Shown piece after piece: positions 1 to 10,900 of a stretch of 64,000 bases of DNA. A model generated the notes under the pieces. It was given only the letters and a program-made list of their open reading frames with translations, ran no database searches and was not told where the DNA came from. Made by a program: the position numbers and the translations under genes. The stretch is from Ceratopteris richardii (Eukaryota; Streptophyta; Polypodiopsida; Polypodiales; Pteridaceae), in assembly GCA_020310875.1 (NCBI GenBank), contig CM035415.1, forward strand, positions 908,532-972,531. The letters are read 5' to 3'. How positions within the stretch are numbered: the stretch's first letter is position 1; every line of letters starts with the position of its first letter.

Positions 1-810
1 GCATGTGTGAAAAAATCATCAATGAAAGTCACAAAGTAAAGGTAGTTCCCAATCGATTGGCCCTAGAACGTCCAGAATCTTGAACTACACATGCTGAATC
101 ATTCATAGATTTTGCATAATCTATGAGCTTATACAACCCATGACATAAAATGCCAGAAGCAATAATGACATCACTATTTGACAAATCATGAACTGTACAT
201 TTGTCTTCAACAAATTTCACAACCAAGCCGATCTTGGCTAATGCTGAAATTGATCATAGATTTTTCTTGATCCTTAGCACAAATAAATCATCTGACAATA
301 TAAAAGAACTATCATCAACACTAGTAGGAATGATCTTACAAACTCCCATGATAGGATAAGAGGAGTTTTTGGTGCATGTGATAGTATTCCCTATAGGGGT
401 AGGCTCAAGTGACGTGAAGAAACTGTAGTGTGAGGTAAAATGCTTGGTTGCCCCACTATCAAAGTACCAAACATTTGAGTCTACTATAGAGATACATTGT
501 TCATGAGAAGATGGGTAATAATTGCAAACAGTAGTAAATGCCCATCCTTCGTTCTACACAAGATTTGCAGACTTTGATTTAGGTGTAGAGGTCTCTACAA
601 CAACCATTCCAGCCTCTTTTTTCTTTTGCAGCTAGTTTTGGACGAGTCTTTATTACATGATCATTTCATTTACATTATTTGCAAAACAATTTTTGCTTTT
701 CTATTGTCTTCTTGTCTTTGTCATCCTTTTGTGATTGTGAAGAAAAAGTAGATTTCTGCTTACTAGTAGATGAGCTCCATTTACCTTTTCCCTTCTGATT
801 AGCTAAGAAA
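1..810 (-). pseudogene. Degraded Copia fragment (gag zinc knuckle, protease, GAG-pre-integrase)
   Basis: Read on the minus strand, this stretch resembles the middle of a Ty1/Copia polyprotein. A lysine-rich, CCHC-like segment lies around 640-720. An aspartic-protease motif (D-S-G-A-T-K) followed by H-F-T lies near 440-480. After it comes sequence typical of the protease to GAG-pre-integrase linker, for example VVKFVEDKCTVHDL around 180-225. The fragment runs off the left edge of the window and stops abruptly near 810, where an oppositely oriented Copia begins. It is an old broken fossil with several breaks. The family is recognised from motifs only, and the clade was not determined. Confidence 0.7.
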
Positions 811-814
811 AACA

Positions 815-3737
815 TAACATTGTCTCTGGAGGACGGGAAGGTAAAACACCTTGGTGATGTATTGCATGTTACAAATATAACAAAGAATCTAATTTTTATT
901 GGACAAATGGTTGATCAGGGATTACAAGTCAGGTTCAATGCTGATGGGTTATATGTAGAAGAGTACAAACGGGATGGAAGATTGATTGCCAAAGGAAACA
1001 AAGTGGGTAGGATGTTCACCTTAAATGTGAAAATTCTTGAAATGAATGCAACCATGTTTGCAAAAGGTGCACTACTTAATTTTGATATAGAGATCTGGCA
1101 CAAACGAATTGGACATGCGAATTTGCAGAGGCTGAAATTGATGCAGTTAAAGGAGATTGTCAATGGACTACCAAATATCTTTTATGAAAGAGAAGAGTGA
1201 GGTGTTCACTCACTTCCAAAATTTTAAAGCTATGGTGGAAAAGAAGACAAGTAAGTATATTCAGACATTAAGATCTGATAGAGGAGGTGAATACATGTCA
1301 AATGAGTTTAGCAATTCTCAAAAAAATCATGGAACTCGACATCAGTTTTCATGCAAGTACACACCACAACAGAATGGCATTGTTGAATGCAAAAATAGAC
1401 ATATTGTAGAAACAGCAAGAGCCTTGATGGCTGAGAAGAATATATGCCTCATTGTTATTGGGCAGAAGTTGTGCATACGGCTGTATACATCATGAATAGG
1501 ACTCCAACTACTACTATACATCAAGTTACGAAGAGAAGTTCACAGGTAAAAAGCCAAACTTATCACATATGAAAGTTTTTGGTTGTATTGCATATGTACA
1601 TGTCCAGATGAATTGAGGATGAAGCTTGATCCAAAAACAAAAAAATGTGTCTTTATTGGATACTTCCTTGAGCAAAAGGGATATAAATGTTATAACCCAC
1701 TCACACAATAGGTGAAGGTGAGCAGAGATGTGGTATTTGATGAAATGTCAAGCTTTTATGCAGATGCCAAAGATGGACTTAATCTTGAATCAAATGACAA
1801 AGAAAATGCTGAAAAATCAAGTGCAGAATCTTGAGTTCTAAGTGGACCGGATGAATCATCGAGCAATAGTTCCAACTCAAATCCATGGAGTGGAAGATTG
1901 CGTGGAAATTTCAATCCAACAAATTCATCAAATACATCCAAGAAAGGTAAAGAAAATCTTTCTGCTGGTAGTACATGTGTAGGTTTTGAAGACATTGATG
2001 GAGATTCAAGCGGTTCAGAAAAGATTCTTGATGAGGAACTTGGATTGCCCTCTGTGAAGACTCCAGGAGTAAGAAAGGCACATGCAGATGATACAAGGAG
2101 AAGTGATCCTAGACCAAGAAGATCTAGGAGAATGCGGAATTTGGTGCAATGATTGATGTATGATAGTTATATGGCTCGTCATTGTGCCTACATGACCAAG
2201 GTAATACAAGATGCTGAACCTTCTTGTTTTGAAGATGCAATTGGAAATGCAAATTGGGAAAAAGCTATGGATGAGGAGATGGCTACACTTTATGGAAACG
2301 ATACATGGAAGCTGGTTCCATTGCCACAAGGGAAGAAACCCATAGACTGCAAGTGGGTTTACAAGGTAAAGCACAATGTTGATGGTAGCATAAGTAGGTA
2401 TAAAGCAGGATTGGTAGCAAAAGGATATGCACAAACATATAGAATCGATTATGAGGAAACATTCAGCCCTGTAGCTAAAATGTCTACTATCAGAACATTT
2501 GTTGCATTAGCTACAACAAAAGGATGGACTTTGCATCAGATGGATGTGAAGAATTCTTTCCTACGTGGTGAGTTACAAGAAGAAGTATACATGGACCAGC
2601 CACAAGGATATGAAGATTCAAAGCATCTAAAATATGTTTGTAGGTTGCAAAAGGCTTTGTATGGGTTGAAGCAAGCTCCTCGTGCATGGCATGCAAGGAT
2701 TGTTGATTACTTATGCAAGGAAGGGTGATTATGGCATCGCAAGGAAGGGTGATTATGGCATTGCAATTGTGGCTATTTGTGTTGATGACTTGATTGTAGG
2801 TGGTGATAATGAAAAAAGCATTAAAGAGGTAAAGCAACTTCTTATGCAAGAATTCAACATGAAAGATCTTGGTGTGTTGCACTATTTCTTGGGCATTGAG
2901 TTTATACATACAAAAACAGGTATATGGATGTCGCAAAGACAATATGTCTTGAATATGCTGCAAAAGTATGCTATGGTTGAATGTAAGCCAATTTCTATGC
3001 CATTAGATCAGAATTTGAAGTTGGATACTACATCAGGTGAAGCATTGGAAAATGCCAATATGTACAAGAAAATTGTGGGAAGCTTGATATATCTCACAAT
3101 CACAAGGTTTGATCTAATCTACATTGTTAGACTTGAAACTCAATTTATGTAGGTTCTAGGAAGCCATATTTGGATGCTTTGAGGTGCACTCTACGTTATT
3201 GAGTGCTACTTTGGATTATGCATTATTTTATGAAGCTGGTGTAGATTTTTAGGGTCATGGATACACTGATGCAGATTGGGCTGGTAGCATTCCAGATAGA
3301 AGATCTACTAGTGGTTTTCTATTCTCACTTGGGAGTGCATCTATTACATGTAGTAGCAAGAAGCAACACACTGTTGCTTTTTCGAGTATAGAGGATGAGT
3401 ATAAAGGTGCTGCAATGGCAGCATGTGAGGCATCATGACTGGAGATGCTACTTGTAGATTTACGTGTGGAAGTACAAAAGCCTATCATCATCTATTGTAA
3501 TAACCTTAGCAACATACAACTAGCATGGAACCTTGTTTTTCATGCTAGAACAAAGCATATCAAGGTACATTATCACTTCATCAGAGAGAAGGTATTGGCA
3601 GGTGATATTGATCTTGTTTATGTGAGAACAGATGAGCAGGTTGCTGATATTTTCACTAAAGGACTTAGAGTAGAGAAGCTGAAGAAGTTTTGGAAGATGC
3701 TTGGATTAGAGGATATGACATTGAGCTTGAGGGGGAG
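815..3737 (+). pseudogene. Degraded Copia polyprotein (GAG-pre-integrase to RNase H)
   Basis: This is a plus-strand Ty1/Copia pol relic with domains in the usual order. GAG-pre-integrase (WHKRIGHANLQRL) lies near 1095-1140. The integrase core (LRSDRGGEY, TPQQNGIVE) lies at about 1270-1400. Reverse transcriptase runs from about 2220 to 2960, with the KARLVAKGY-type segment, the FSPVAK motif, YGLKQAPRAWH and the C-V-D-D catalytic box near 2780. RNase H runs to about 3700 with NIQLAWN, ARTKHIKVHYHFIRE and VADIFTKGL. A purine-rich tract follows directly and leads into an LTR start at 3738. The 5' half of the element is absent, replaced by the oppositely oriented fragment to the left. It is a broken fossil with multiple breaks. 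Confidence 0.85.
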
Positions 3738-3815
3738 TGTTGAGGTATCAAGTTCAACATGTGATGGTCCAAGATGACACATATCAGTTTTTCATTTCCC
3801 TAACATGTATAGTGG
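3738..3815 (+). repeat. Copia 3' LTR, left part (split by the Gypsy insertion)
   Basis: The sequence starts TGTTGAGG immediately after the purine tract TTGAGGGGGAG, as expected for a Copia 3' LTR. It is cut after 78 bp by the Gypsy element and resumes at 20257. AGTGG at 3811-3815 is the left copy of the target-site duplication. Confidence 0.75.
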
Positions 3816-4397
3816 TGTTGGCAGTATACGAGAAGAAGCAAGTACGAGCATACAAGCAGATCTAGCACTAAGGCAACCCTTTATTTTTTTTTTTCAAAAC
3901 CCTTACACCATTTAAAAGTGATTCTCATCACTAAAAACCCCTGTAAATACCATTTTCACCTTTTTGTAGCTCCATTTTGTACAAGCCGAGGAGTCCTCGA
4001 GTTTGAGGAGCCTTAGAAGTAGTTGCCTGCCAATTTTCATAATTTTTAGATCTCGTTTGAGCCCTCAAATAAGCCCTGGAACCTAATTTTTAACTAGGCC
4101 GGACACTAGGTTTGGACAGGGCCAAAGCTAGTCAAAAACTATAAATAGAGCTAGAGAGCTCATTTTTTGGGGAGCTTCTTGTAGTTTTGAGCTTGTATGA
4201 GAATTTTGTTGCAATAGAAGTGATTCCATTGTCTTACTCTCTTTGTTCTTGCCGTGTGTGCGCGTGTGTGTATGTGTGTGCATGTTAGTGTGCTTCTCAC
4301 TCACACATTTGTGCCTTCACTTGCTCGAGGTCTTCATACCATCCTCACGTCTTCCCGGATTGACATTAAAGGAGGTGCTACTCATCACTGAGCTACA
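3816..4397 (+). repeat. 5' LTR of the Gypsy element
   Basis: A direct repeat of 19673-20256 at about 99% identity by eye. It starts TGTTGGCAG and ends GAGCTACA. It contains a T-run near 3885, a TATA-like box at 4140 and a GT-rich run near 4255-4285. Confidence 0.96.
4140..4147 (+). promoter_or_regulatory. TATA box within the Gypsy 5' LTR
   Basis: TATAAATA in an otherwise mixed stretch, about 255 bp before the LTR end and repeated at 19998 in the 3' LTR. This is the expected position for the U3 promoter that starts the element's RNA. The assignment rests on motif and position only. Confidence 0.6.
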
Positions 4398-4399
4398 CC

Positions 4400-4425
4400 A
4401 AATTTTGGTGCCGTTGCCGGGGATT
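4400..4425 (+). other. Primer binding site (tRNA-Asp type)
   Basis: Directly after the 5' LTR lies TTTGGTGCCGTTGCCGGGGA. It resembles the complement of the 3' end of plant tRNA-Asp used by Athila and Tat elements (established family knowledge). It would prime minus-strand synthesis. Confidence 0.75.
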
Positions 4426-4869
4426 CGAGCTTTGAGGACGAGCGTGTGATGGTAAGACGTAGAGAGGACGCGTTGGAATGGTAAGTAGTCGGTAAATTTC
4501 TGATTTTTCTCCATCTCCATCTCCATCTTCACCTCCTTCTCCATCTCCACCTCCACCTCCTTCTCCACTACATATTCCCTCTTCCTTGTCATTCCCCTCA
4601 TTTGTTGTGTGCGAGTTTGAGAGAGAGCGAGCGTGTGTGTTCTTGTTTTGTGTGTTTTTTGCATGTTTCTTGCAGGTGGCAGCTCCATCATCATCTCCAG
4701 CAAGCTCAGCAGGTACGGAATCTATCTACACAGTCCCCGAGGCGTTGAGCTCGAGCTATCGCGACACTCCGAAAACTTCACCCAATCACGATTCTGAGTG
4801 CACCACGACACTGCCCAGGCCTAGAGCTCCCAGGATCACTAGACAGAACAGAAAAATTCACCATATCCC

Positions 4870-5290
4870 GAGCTATCACGACACCTCGAGGTATCACGAC
4901 ACTCACCAGCTATCGCGACACCTCACGAGCTATCGCGACACCTCACGACCTATCGCGACACCTCACGACCTATCGCGACACTTGGGAGTATCGCGACACC
5001 TCACGAGCTATCGCGACACTTCGACCTATCGCGACACCTCACGACCTATCGCGACACCTCACGAGCTATCGCGACACTTCGACCTATCGCGACACCTCAT
5101 GACCTATCGCGACACCTCACGACCTATCACGACACCTCACGACCTATCGCGACACTTCGACCTATCGCGACACCTCACGAGCTATCGCGACACTTCGAGC
5201 TATCGCGACACTTTGAGCTATCGCGACACTTCCCACCTATCGCGACACTTCGGCCTATCGCGACACCTCGACCCGACCTATCGCGATACA
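4870..5290 (+). repeat. Tandem repeat array in the Gypsy leader (TATCGCGACAC units)
   Basis: About two dozen copies of a core TATCGCGACAC are joined by two alternating spacers, CTCACGA(C/G)C and TTCGA(C/G)C, giving periods of roughly 20 and 17 bp. The array lies between the primer site and gag. Each core contains the palindrome TCGCGA. A reading frame runs through it, but its product would be repeat-encoded and is unlikely to be real. Confidence 0.9.
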
Positions 5291-6192
5291 CGGCCTTTAA
5301 CACATGAAAAACTTAGGGTTATTTTTGAGTGAATTGAAGGGTAGTTGAGCTTAATTTTAGGCACCTTGGTATAACTTTAGAACCTTGGAAGTGGGAAAAA
5401 GACCTAGAAACCAAAGAGGGATCTCCTGAACCCTGAGAGCCTGTTTTGACCCTTTAGTGCCTGAATGGTCATAACTTGACCATACGAACTCCGACTGATG
5501 AGATTTTGGTCTCGTTGGAAAGCTCGTTGAGAATCCTACGTGGACCTCGACTGGTTTTTGTAAGAATCATACGTGGAGTTTTAGAACATGTATTTTTAAG
5601 TTGACCTTTAGGTGGAACTAGGTGGTCCTAAGATTGAAGGGGTACAGTGAGTTACTCCAGGGGGGACTGAAAATATTGATGTGTGTCTTCCAATTACTTG
5701 TGGTAATAGAGCTATACTAACTGGTGAGCTTTTGCAGGAACATTGTGTGCACTCAAGGCTATCCAAAGCAAGCTAGCAAGGGTGAGTACCAAGCTTGGGA
5801 GAAGGCTTCCTGGGCTTGTGTAGCAGTCTGGTCAACCAGCTAATTGAGGTTGGAAGATCTCTCAACCCTCCTTTGTCAATTCCTAGCCTAGGCTAAGTAC
5901 GACTTACGTGTGGTAATTAATTAGGGCAACGTTAGGCACGAATCAAGTCCAAGAGTATTAATCAACCAAGTGCAAGAATTAAGTAGGTCTTAAGTGCGAA
6001 AACTCTAAGGGACAAAAGGTAAACTGGAATTGATCACTTATCAAGTGCGGAAATTCACTTAAGTACTCCTGACGACGCGATTTCAGACAAGACGGTAAAC
6101 ATAATATTCACCTCAAAAGAACAAAGTGATTGGTGCAAATTAACCTGCAACGAGAGTGTGCTTAGGTCCAAGGGGGTAGATAAATCAGGCAT
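5291..6192 (+). other. Gypsy untranslated leader downstream of the repeat array
   Basis: There is no open reading frame of note and no recognised domain. The sequence links the repeat array to the gag start. By position it should hold the packaging and dimerisation signals of the element RNA, though none can be pinpointed from sequence alone. Confidence 0.55.
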
Positions 6193-7983
6193 ATGAACCT
6201 TAGATCAGGCAGACACTTAGGCCGAGACAAACAAAGCTTCAGATCTTCTGAAGCTAGTGTCAATCACACTGCCAGGTCTTGGGCCCAACAGTTGAGTGAT
6301 TACCCATACACTCCCAGATCAGAAACAAGTGATTCTGAGATGTCCTATCACATGGAGAGACCAGTAGGTAGTTCAGGGTTGGCTTATCTAGAAAAGCCAG
6401 AAGGACCATACAAGACTCAACTGGAATACATCAGGACTAATCGTTTAGGTGCTCGCATCTATGAAGATGGCCTGAGAAGATTGGTGGTCCAGATTAAGAA
6501 CCCCGATCAACCCCATGGATTAGACCACCCGGTAGTCAAGTTTGAGAATGGAGCATACCTAGATAAAGAGGGGACTATTTATGTAGTCACCACTCTTCCT
6601 GATAGAACAGACGAGCTTGGAAATGTGATTGCAGAGACCGACATGGGTGATATAGAACAAGGAAATTTAGAGAAAGAGCCGAGAACTCCCCGGGGTAAAT
6701 CTGTCTTGACCAGAATCATGACTCCAGAGTGGATTCCACAGGATAATAAAAGCATAGACCTGCTTTTAAACCGAGAAACCGATGAGGCTTTTTGGAGATA
6801 TAAATCTGCTCAACCTCAGGAAGTGAGTGCCCTCACAATCTATGAGTTTAAAGACCCTGATAGCCCAGGCCAAGTAACCTACCTAGACAATGCATCAGAA
6901 AGAATCTTCATGGTCACTGAGCATGGCAGACATGCCTACACATGGAAGGGTGAATTTGTTTTTCCCCAACCAAGGTCTAATGTGTCCTTTGGTCTCCAAG
7001 GAGCTGGGACCTCCCAAGCTCATGGAGCTCAAAGAGATAGAAGTAGAGACAAACCTGAGGTAAGTTTTGCCAACTCCCTGGGAAGAGAAAGAACGGGAAC
7101 AGAAAGGAATAGAGTGGAACCTGAGAGACATAGAACCCCATGGAATCAAAGGAATGCTGACGATTTTCCTTTGCCAAGGCCGAGAGAACACACTAGGACC
7201 CTGCGACCAACTCAACTGGTGAAGTCCATGAAGAATTACTTCGATGGCACTGGAGACCCTTATGACCATGTGGCAGAATTTCGGCAAGTATTGAAAGCTG
7301 AACAGGTAGAGGACCTATTCACACAATATAATGCTTTTGGTCTAACCCTTGAGAACACTTCCCTTACGTGGTTTCAACCACTAAACGAGAGGCATTTCAG
7401 AAACATAGACCAGCTCTTAGAGGCATTTATCATTGAGTTTTCTAAGAGTGGAATCAGGCACAATACTTCCTCACTAATTCATAGCTTCAAACAAACACCT
7501 CAAGAGACGGTCAGACTAGCTGGAAGAAGGTTTAGGCAGTACCTGGAGAGATGCCCGATGCCGGAGTTACCCACACCAGCCAAACAAGTGGCCTTGTTCT
7601 TAGATGGATTGTTGAGCACCAAGCTCAGGTCATATGTGTATCTGAAGGACCCCAGAACGATAGAAGAGTGCGTGCGCATGTGCATCGACATTGAGGACAA
7701 TCTAGGTGAGGAATTAGAACTATCAAAAATCTATAAGGATTCTGATAACTCTAGTAGCCTCACATCTGGTCAATCCACATCCATTGAGGAACTTGCAGAG
7801 AAGGTAGCTCAAAAACTAGGTGTCTTTAGCAAACAAATTCCGAGATTTGCCCCAGTTAAGCGGTGTTACACTTGTGGCGGTGACCATATGGCAAATGTAT
7901 GTCCCATTATGGCCCAACCCCAGGCTAATCCTAGTAGCCAGTACTGCACCATAGAGCGCAGGTACACAAACCACACTGCATAA
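6193..7983 (+). CDS. gag: Gypsy gag (capsid-like protein with zinc knuckle)
   Basis: The frame opens MNLRSGRH and spans about 596 codons. The N-terminal 300 residues are hydrophilic and not recognised. A Retrotrans_gag-type domain follows around residues 340-510, recognisable from FDGTGDPYDHVAEF, LTWFQPL, FRQYLERCP and the helix-rich tail. A CCHC knuckle (CYTCGGDHMANVC) lies near residue 560. In this family gag forms the cytoplasmic particle and binds the element RNA through the knuckle. The 3' end lies close to pol in the same frame. The gag-pol frame as a whole has only about two breaks. The start is chosen as the first ATG after the leader, in the position usual for plant Gypsy gag. It is unusually long before the capsid domain. 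Confidence 0.88.
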   Translation: MNLRSGRHLGRDKQSFRSSEASVNHTARSWAQQLSDYPYTPRSETSDSEMSYHMERPVGSSGLAYLEKPEGPYKTQLEYIRTNRLGARIYEDGLRRLVVQIKNPDQPHGLDHPVVKFENGAYLDKEGTIYVVTTLPDRTDELGNVIAETDMGDIEQGNLEKEPRTPRGKSVLTRIMTPEWIPQDNKSIDLLLNRETDEAFWRYKSAQPQEVSALTIYEFKDPDSPGQVTYLDNASERIFMVTEHGRHAYTWKGEFVFPQPRSNVSFGLQGAGTSQAHGAQRDRSRDKPEVSFANSLGRERTGTERNRVEPERHRTPWNQRNADDFPLPRPREHTRTLRPTQLVKSMKNYFDGTGDPYDHVAEFRQVLKAEQVEDLFTQYNAFGLTLENTSLTWFQPLNERHFRNIDQLLEAFIIEFSKSGIRHNTSSLIHSFKQTPQETVRLAGRRFRQYLERCPMPELPTPAKQVALFLDGLLSTKLRSYVYLKDPRTIEECVRMCIDIEDNLGEELELSKIYKDSDNSSSLTSGQSTSIEELAEKVAQKLGVFSKQIPRFAPVKRCYTCGGDHMANVCPIMAQPQANPSSQYCTIERRYTNHTA

Positions 7984-7999
7984 GACTGCCTATATAACA

Positions 8000-10900
8000 A
8001 ACAAACTGTTAGGCAAAATTACCCTCAGCCATATCCACAACAGGGTAGATACCAGAATCAGTACCCACCACAACAATACAACCGACCACAGCAAACTTAT
8101 CAGCCACCTTATCAAGGGCAGCAGAGGCCTCAACCAGTCCTAGTACAGCAACCCCCTGCTCCAACCAATGCGATCCCAGTGAAATATGCATCTGCTGAAG
8201 AAAATCCGAACAGGGCCATAGTCCCAATCACCCCATTGCTATCAGACAGTGATCCAAGTGACCATAGTTTTGACTCCACACATATTGATAGCCCACAGGC
8301 TTATTACATGCAGTCACCCGAGCATAACGAGTCATACTATTATGAGGACCCAAGTGAAAATAGTGGGGAGCCTGAGTATGCCAATGTCATGTACACAAAC
8401 CCCAACTCTAAACCTCAACCTAGGCAGGTACAACCCCCATTTCCTAGAGGACCATGCTTCAGATGTCAGGGAGATCACCTTATACGTGATTGTCCACTGC
8501 CTGCCCCTACACAACCTCAACCAGTAACCATTCAGGGTTTCTGTCAAGACTGCGGGAAAGAGCATCTCCTGCGAGATTGCCCAAAGAACCCTAATAACAT
8601 GCCTAAAATCACTCCTATCAATGTTGTTGGGTTAGTGGTAGACTCCACAGGGAGTGTGACCTCCACTGCACCTGTGCAAGTGATCACAAGAGCCCAAGCA
8701 CTACAACCAAACCAAGGTGTTGGTCAGGAAAAGAGCCCCGAGGTGAGTGAAATAGAGAGCATAACCAAAAAGAGGACTAGAGCCTGGAAGGATAGTCGTG
8801 AAAGAATGAAAAGGCAATGGGCAAAAAAGATGAACGATCTTGAAGAAAGCTTGAGAGAAACCAAAGCAAAAATCATAGAGATCACATCTCAACCGCACTC
8901 TCACACATTCCCACCGCTACCATCCCCATCACCCTCCATCCCTCCACCCTCTAATACACCCCACGTAACCCACCCACCACCCCGAGTAGGATCAGTATTT
9001 GCTGATCCCACTCCTGAAGACATAGACATGATGCTTAAAGCATATCAGGCCAGAATCCAAGAAGGGCCAAATGTAACGGATCATGACAAGTGCTACCCTA
9101 GAGCTGACCTAGAGATAGAAAGAACCAAGCTTTGCGCGAAAATGGTTGCATTGGCTCAGACTATGTTTGAAGCCAGTCGCCTTTTCAATTACTCGGGCTC
9201 AGCCAAGACACAATTACACTTGGATGGACTTCTAGAGAAGTTAGAGGGCATAATTGCAAGATCTGCCAAGGAAGAAAAAAATCAAGAAAGAGATAAAGCA
9301 AGCAAAAACATGACCCATCCCCCACCGAAAGCTTATGTGCATTCCACCGAACCAGACAACCCCCCCTCCCTAGAAAGAATAGAGAATCTAATGGCACAAT
9401 CACAAAAGGAACTCGCCCCTCAACACCATGACAAGGCTAGTGTAAGAGCAGGTCTTCCTACCCAGAAAGCCTATGTGCCTGAGGCCTACGTGCCTAACTC
9501 TACGGAGCCAGACACCTCTTCTTCTATGAATCAATACACACCAGAATTCTTGCGAGAGATTCAAGAAGAGAAATGGGCTAAAGAGAGTGAAGTTCCTCCT
9601 CCCATTGAACTGGTGCATGACACACACGATCAATTCCCACAAGACCTTCCTTCCATTTATGGAGAGCAGGAGAGTGCCCAATCTCAAGAAAGATTAGACT
9701 TCGAGTCTAATTCTCTACAAGAACTACCGAATTTCACAGGCCCATGGGAAGCTAAGTCCACCTGTATGAGAGCACCTACAGTCATGATAAGAAACGAAGA
9801 TTCAGTCATACCTAGGAACACAGAGGTAGTGAAGAACACCAAAGTGCAGTGCAATCTCACTTTGGAAGAGTGGCTTAAGGTTAGACCAGAAGTGTGGAAA
9901 CATGTAGCCAATCAAGTGCCCGAGATAGCAAAACCTCGTTCCCAGGTAGGATCACATAGGACAGTGCCAGAGATACCCTTGGATAAGGTAGGAGATATGT
10001 GTGAAGGTGAAGAAGGGAACACCTATCTTCCCATTACCTACCAGGAGTACACCACCAAGGCAATTTTGGACTCAGGTGCAGGAGTTGCAATTGCCACCAC
10101 TTCCCTATGGAAGCGTTGGGGCAAGCCAGCACTCAGGCCAACGAGAATGAAATTGAAGATGGCCGATGGTCATATTGAGAGACCCTTAGGATTGCTAGAA
10201 GGAATAACTCTCACCACCTGTGGTGTCGAGTTTGAGCACACATTTGCCATATGTGACTTCAGCAAAAATCATGCCTATGAGATGATCTTGGGACGACCTT
10301 TTATGCGACAGTTGCAAGTGGTACAGGATTGGGGAACCAATTCTTTGTACCTGCAACACTTAGGTGTTACGACCAAAGTCAATCTTAAGGATTACTCTCA
10401 TAGAGATGTGCCACCTATTCAATGGAATCCCATCCATAGAGCCAAAGATGAGACTGAGTCTGTGCATTCAATAGAATCCGGATCCTTGTGGCTGCATGAA
10501 GACACCCACTTATGGATGTGTAAGGTAGCAGTAGAAGAAGAGAAGAGAGAGAAAGCCAGAGAGGTAGGTGCAAAAGAAACCCATAGATCAATCCAAGACC
10601 CAGCCTATGCACCTGTAGTCTTTCCGGACGAAGAATTTGAACCCCACGGCTGGGCAGAAATTCTAGCAACCATGGATGTAGCCATCAATGAGGAACAATG
10701 GACACCCCACTGTGATGAGGATGGCTATGATATTTCAGTTTTCTCCTTACAGCCAATCATGGGAGAGGCAGTTCTAGAAGAATGCGAACCTAGCCCTGAT
10801 GCATTTGAAGATGCAAGTGACTCCGATCTAGAGTCAATCATTATGGATCCACCTTTTGCATCAGATGAAGAATACTTCCATGAAGTAGAATTTCAACCCC

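Noticed and set aside
4870-5290. CRISPR-like array
   Set aside because: Spacers are only two short alternating words and not unique sequences, and the context is a plant retrotransposon leader.
4586-5332. A 248-codon open frame through the Gypsy leader
   Set aside because: More than half of it is translation of the tandem TATCGCGACAC array. It has no domain, and it lies where elements of this group have an untranslated leader.
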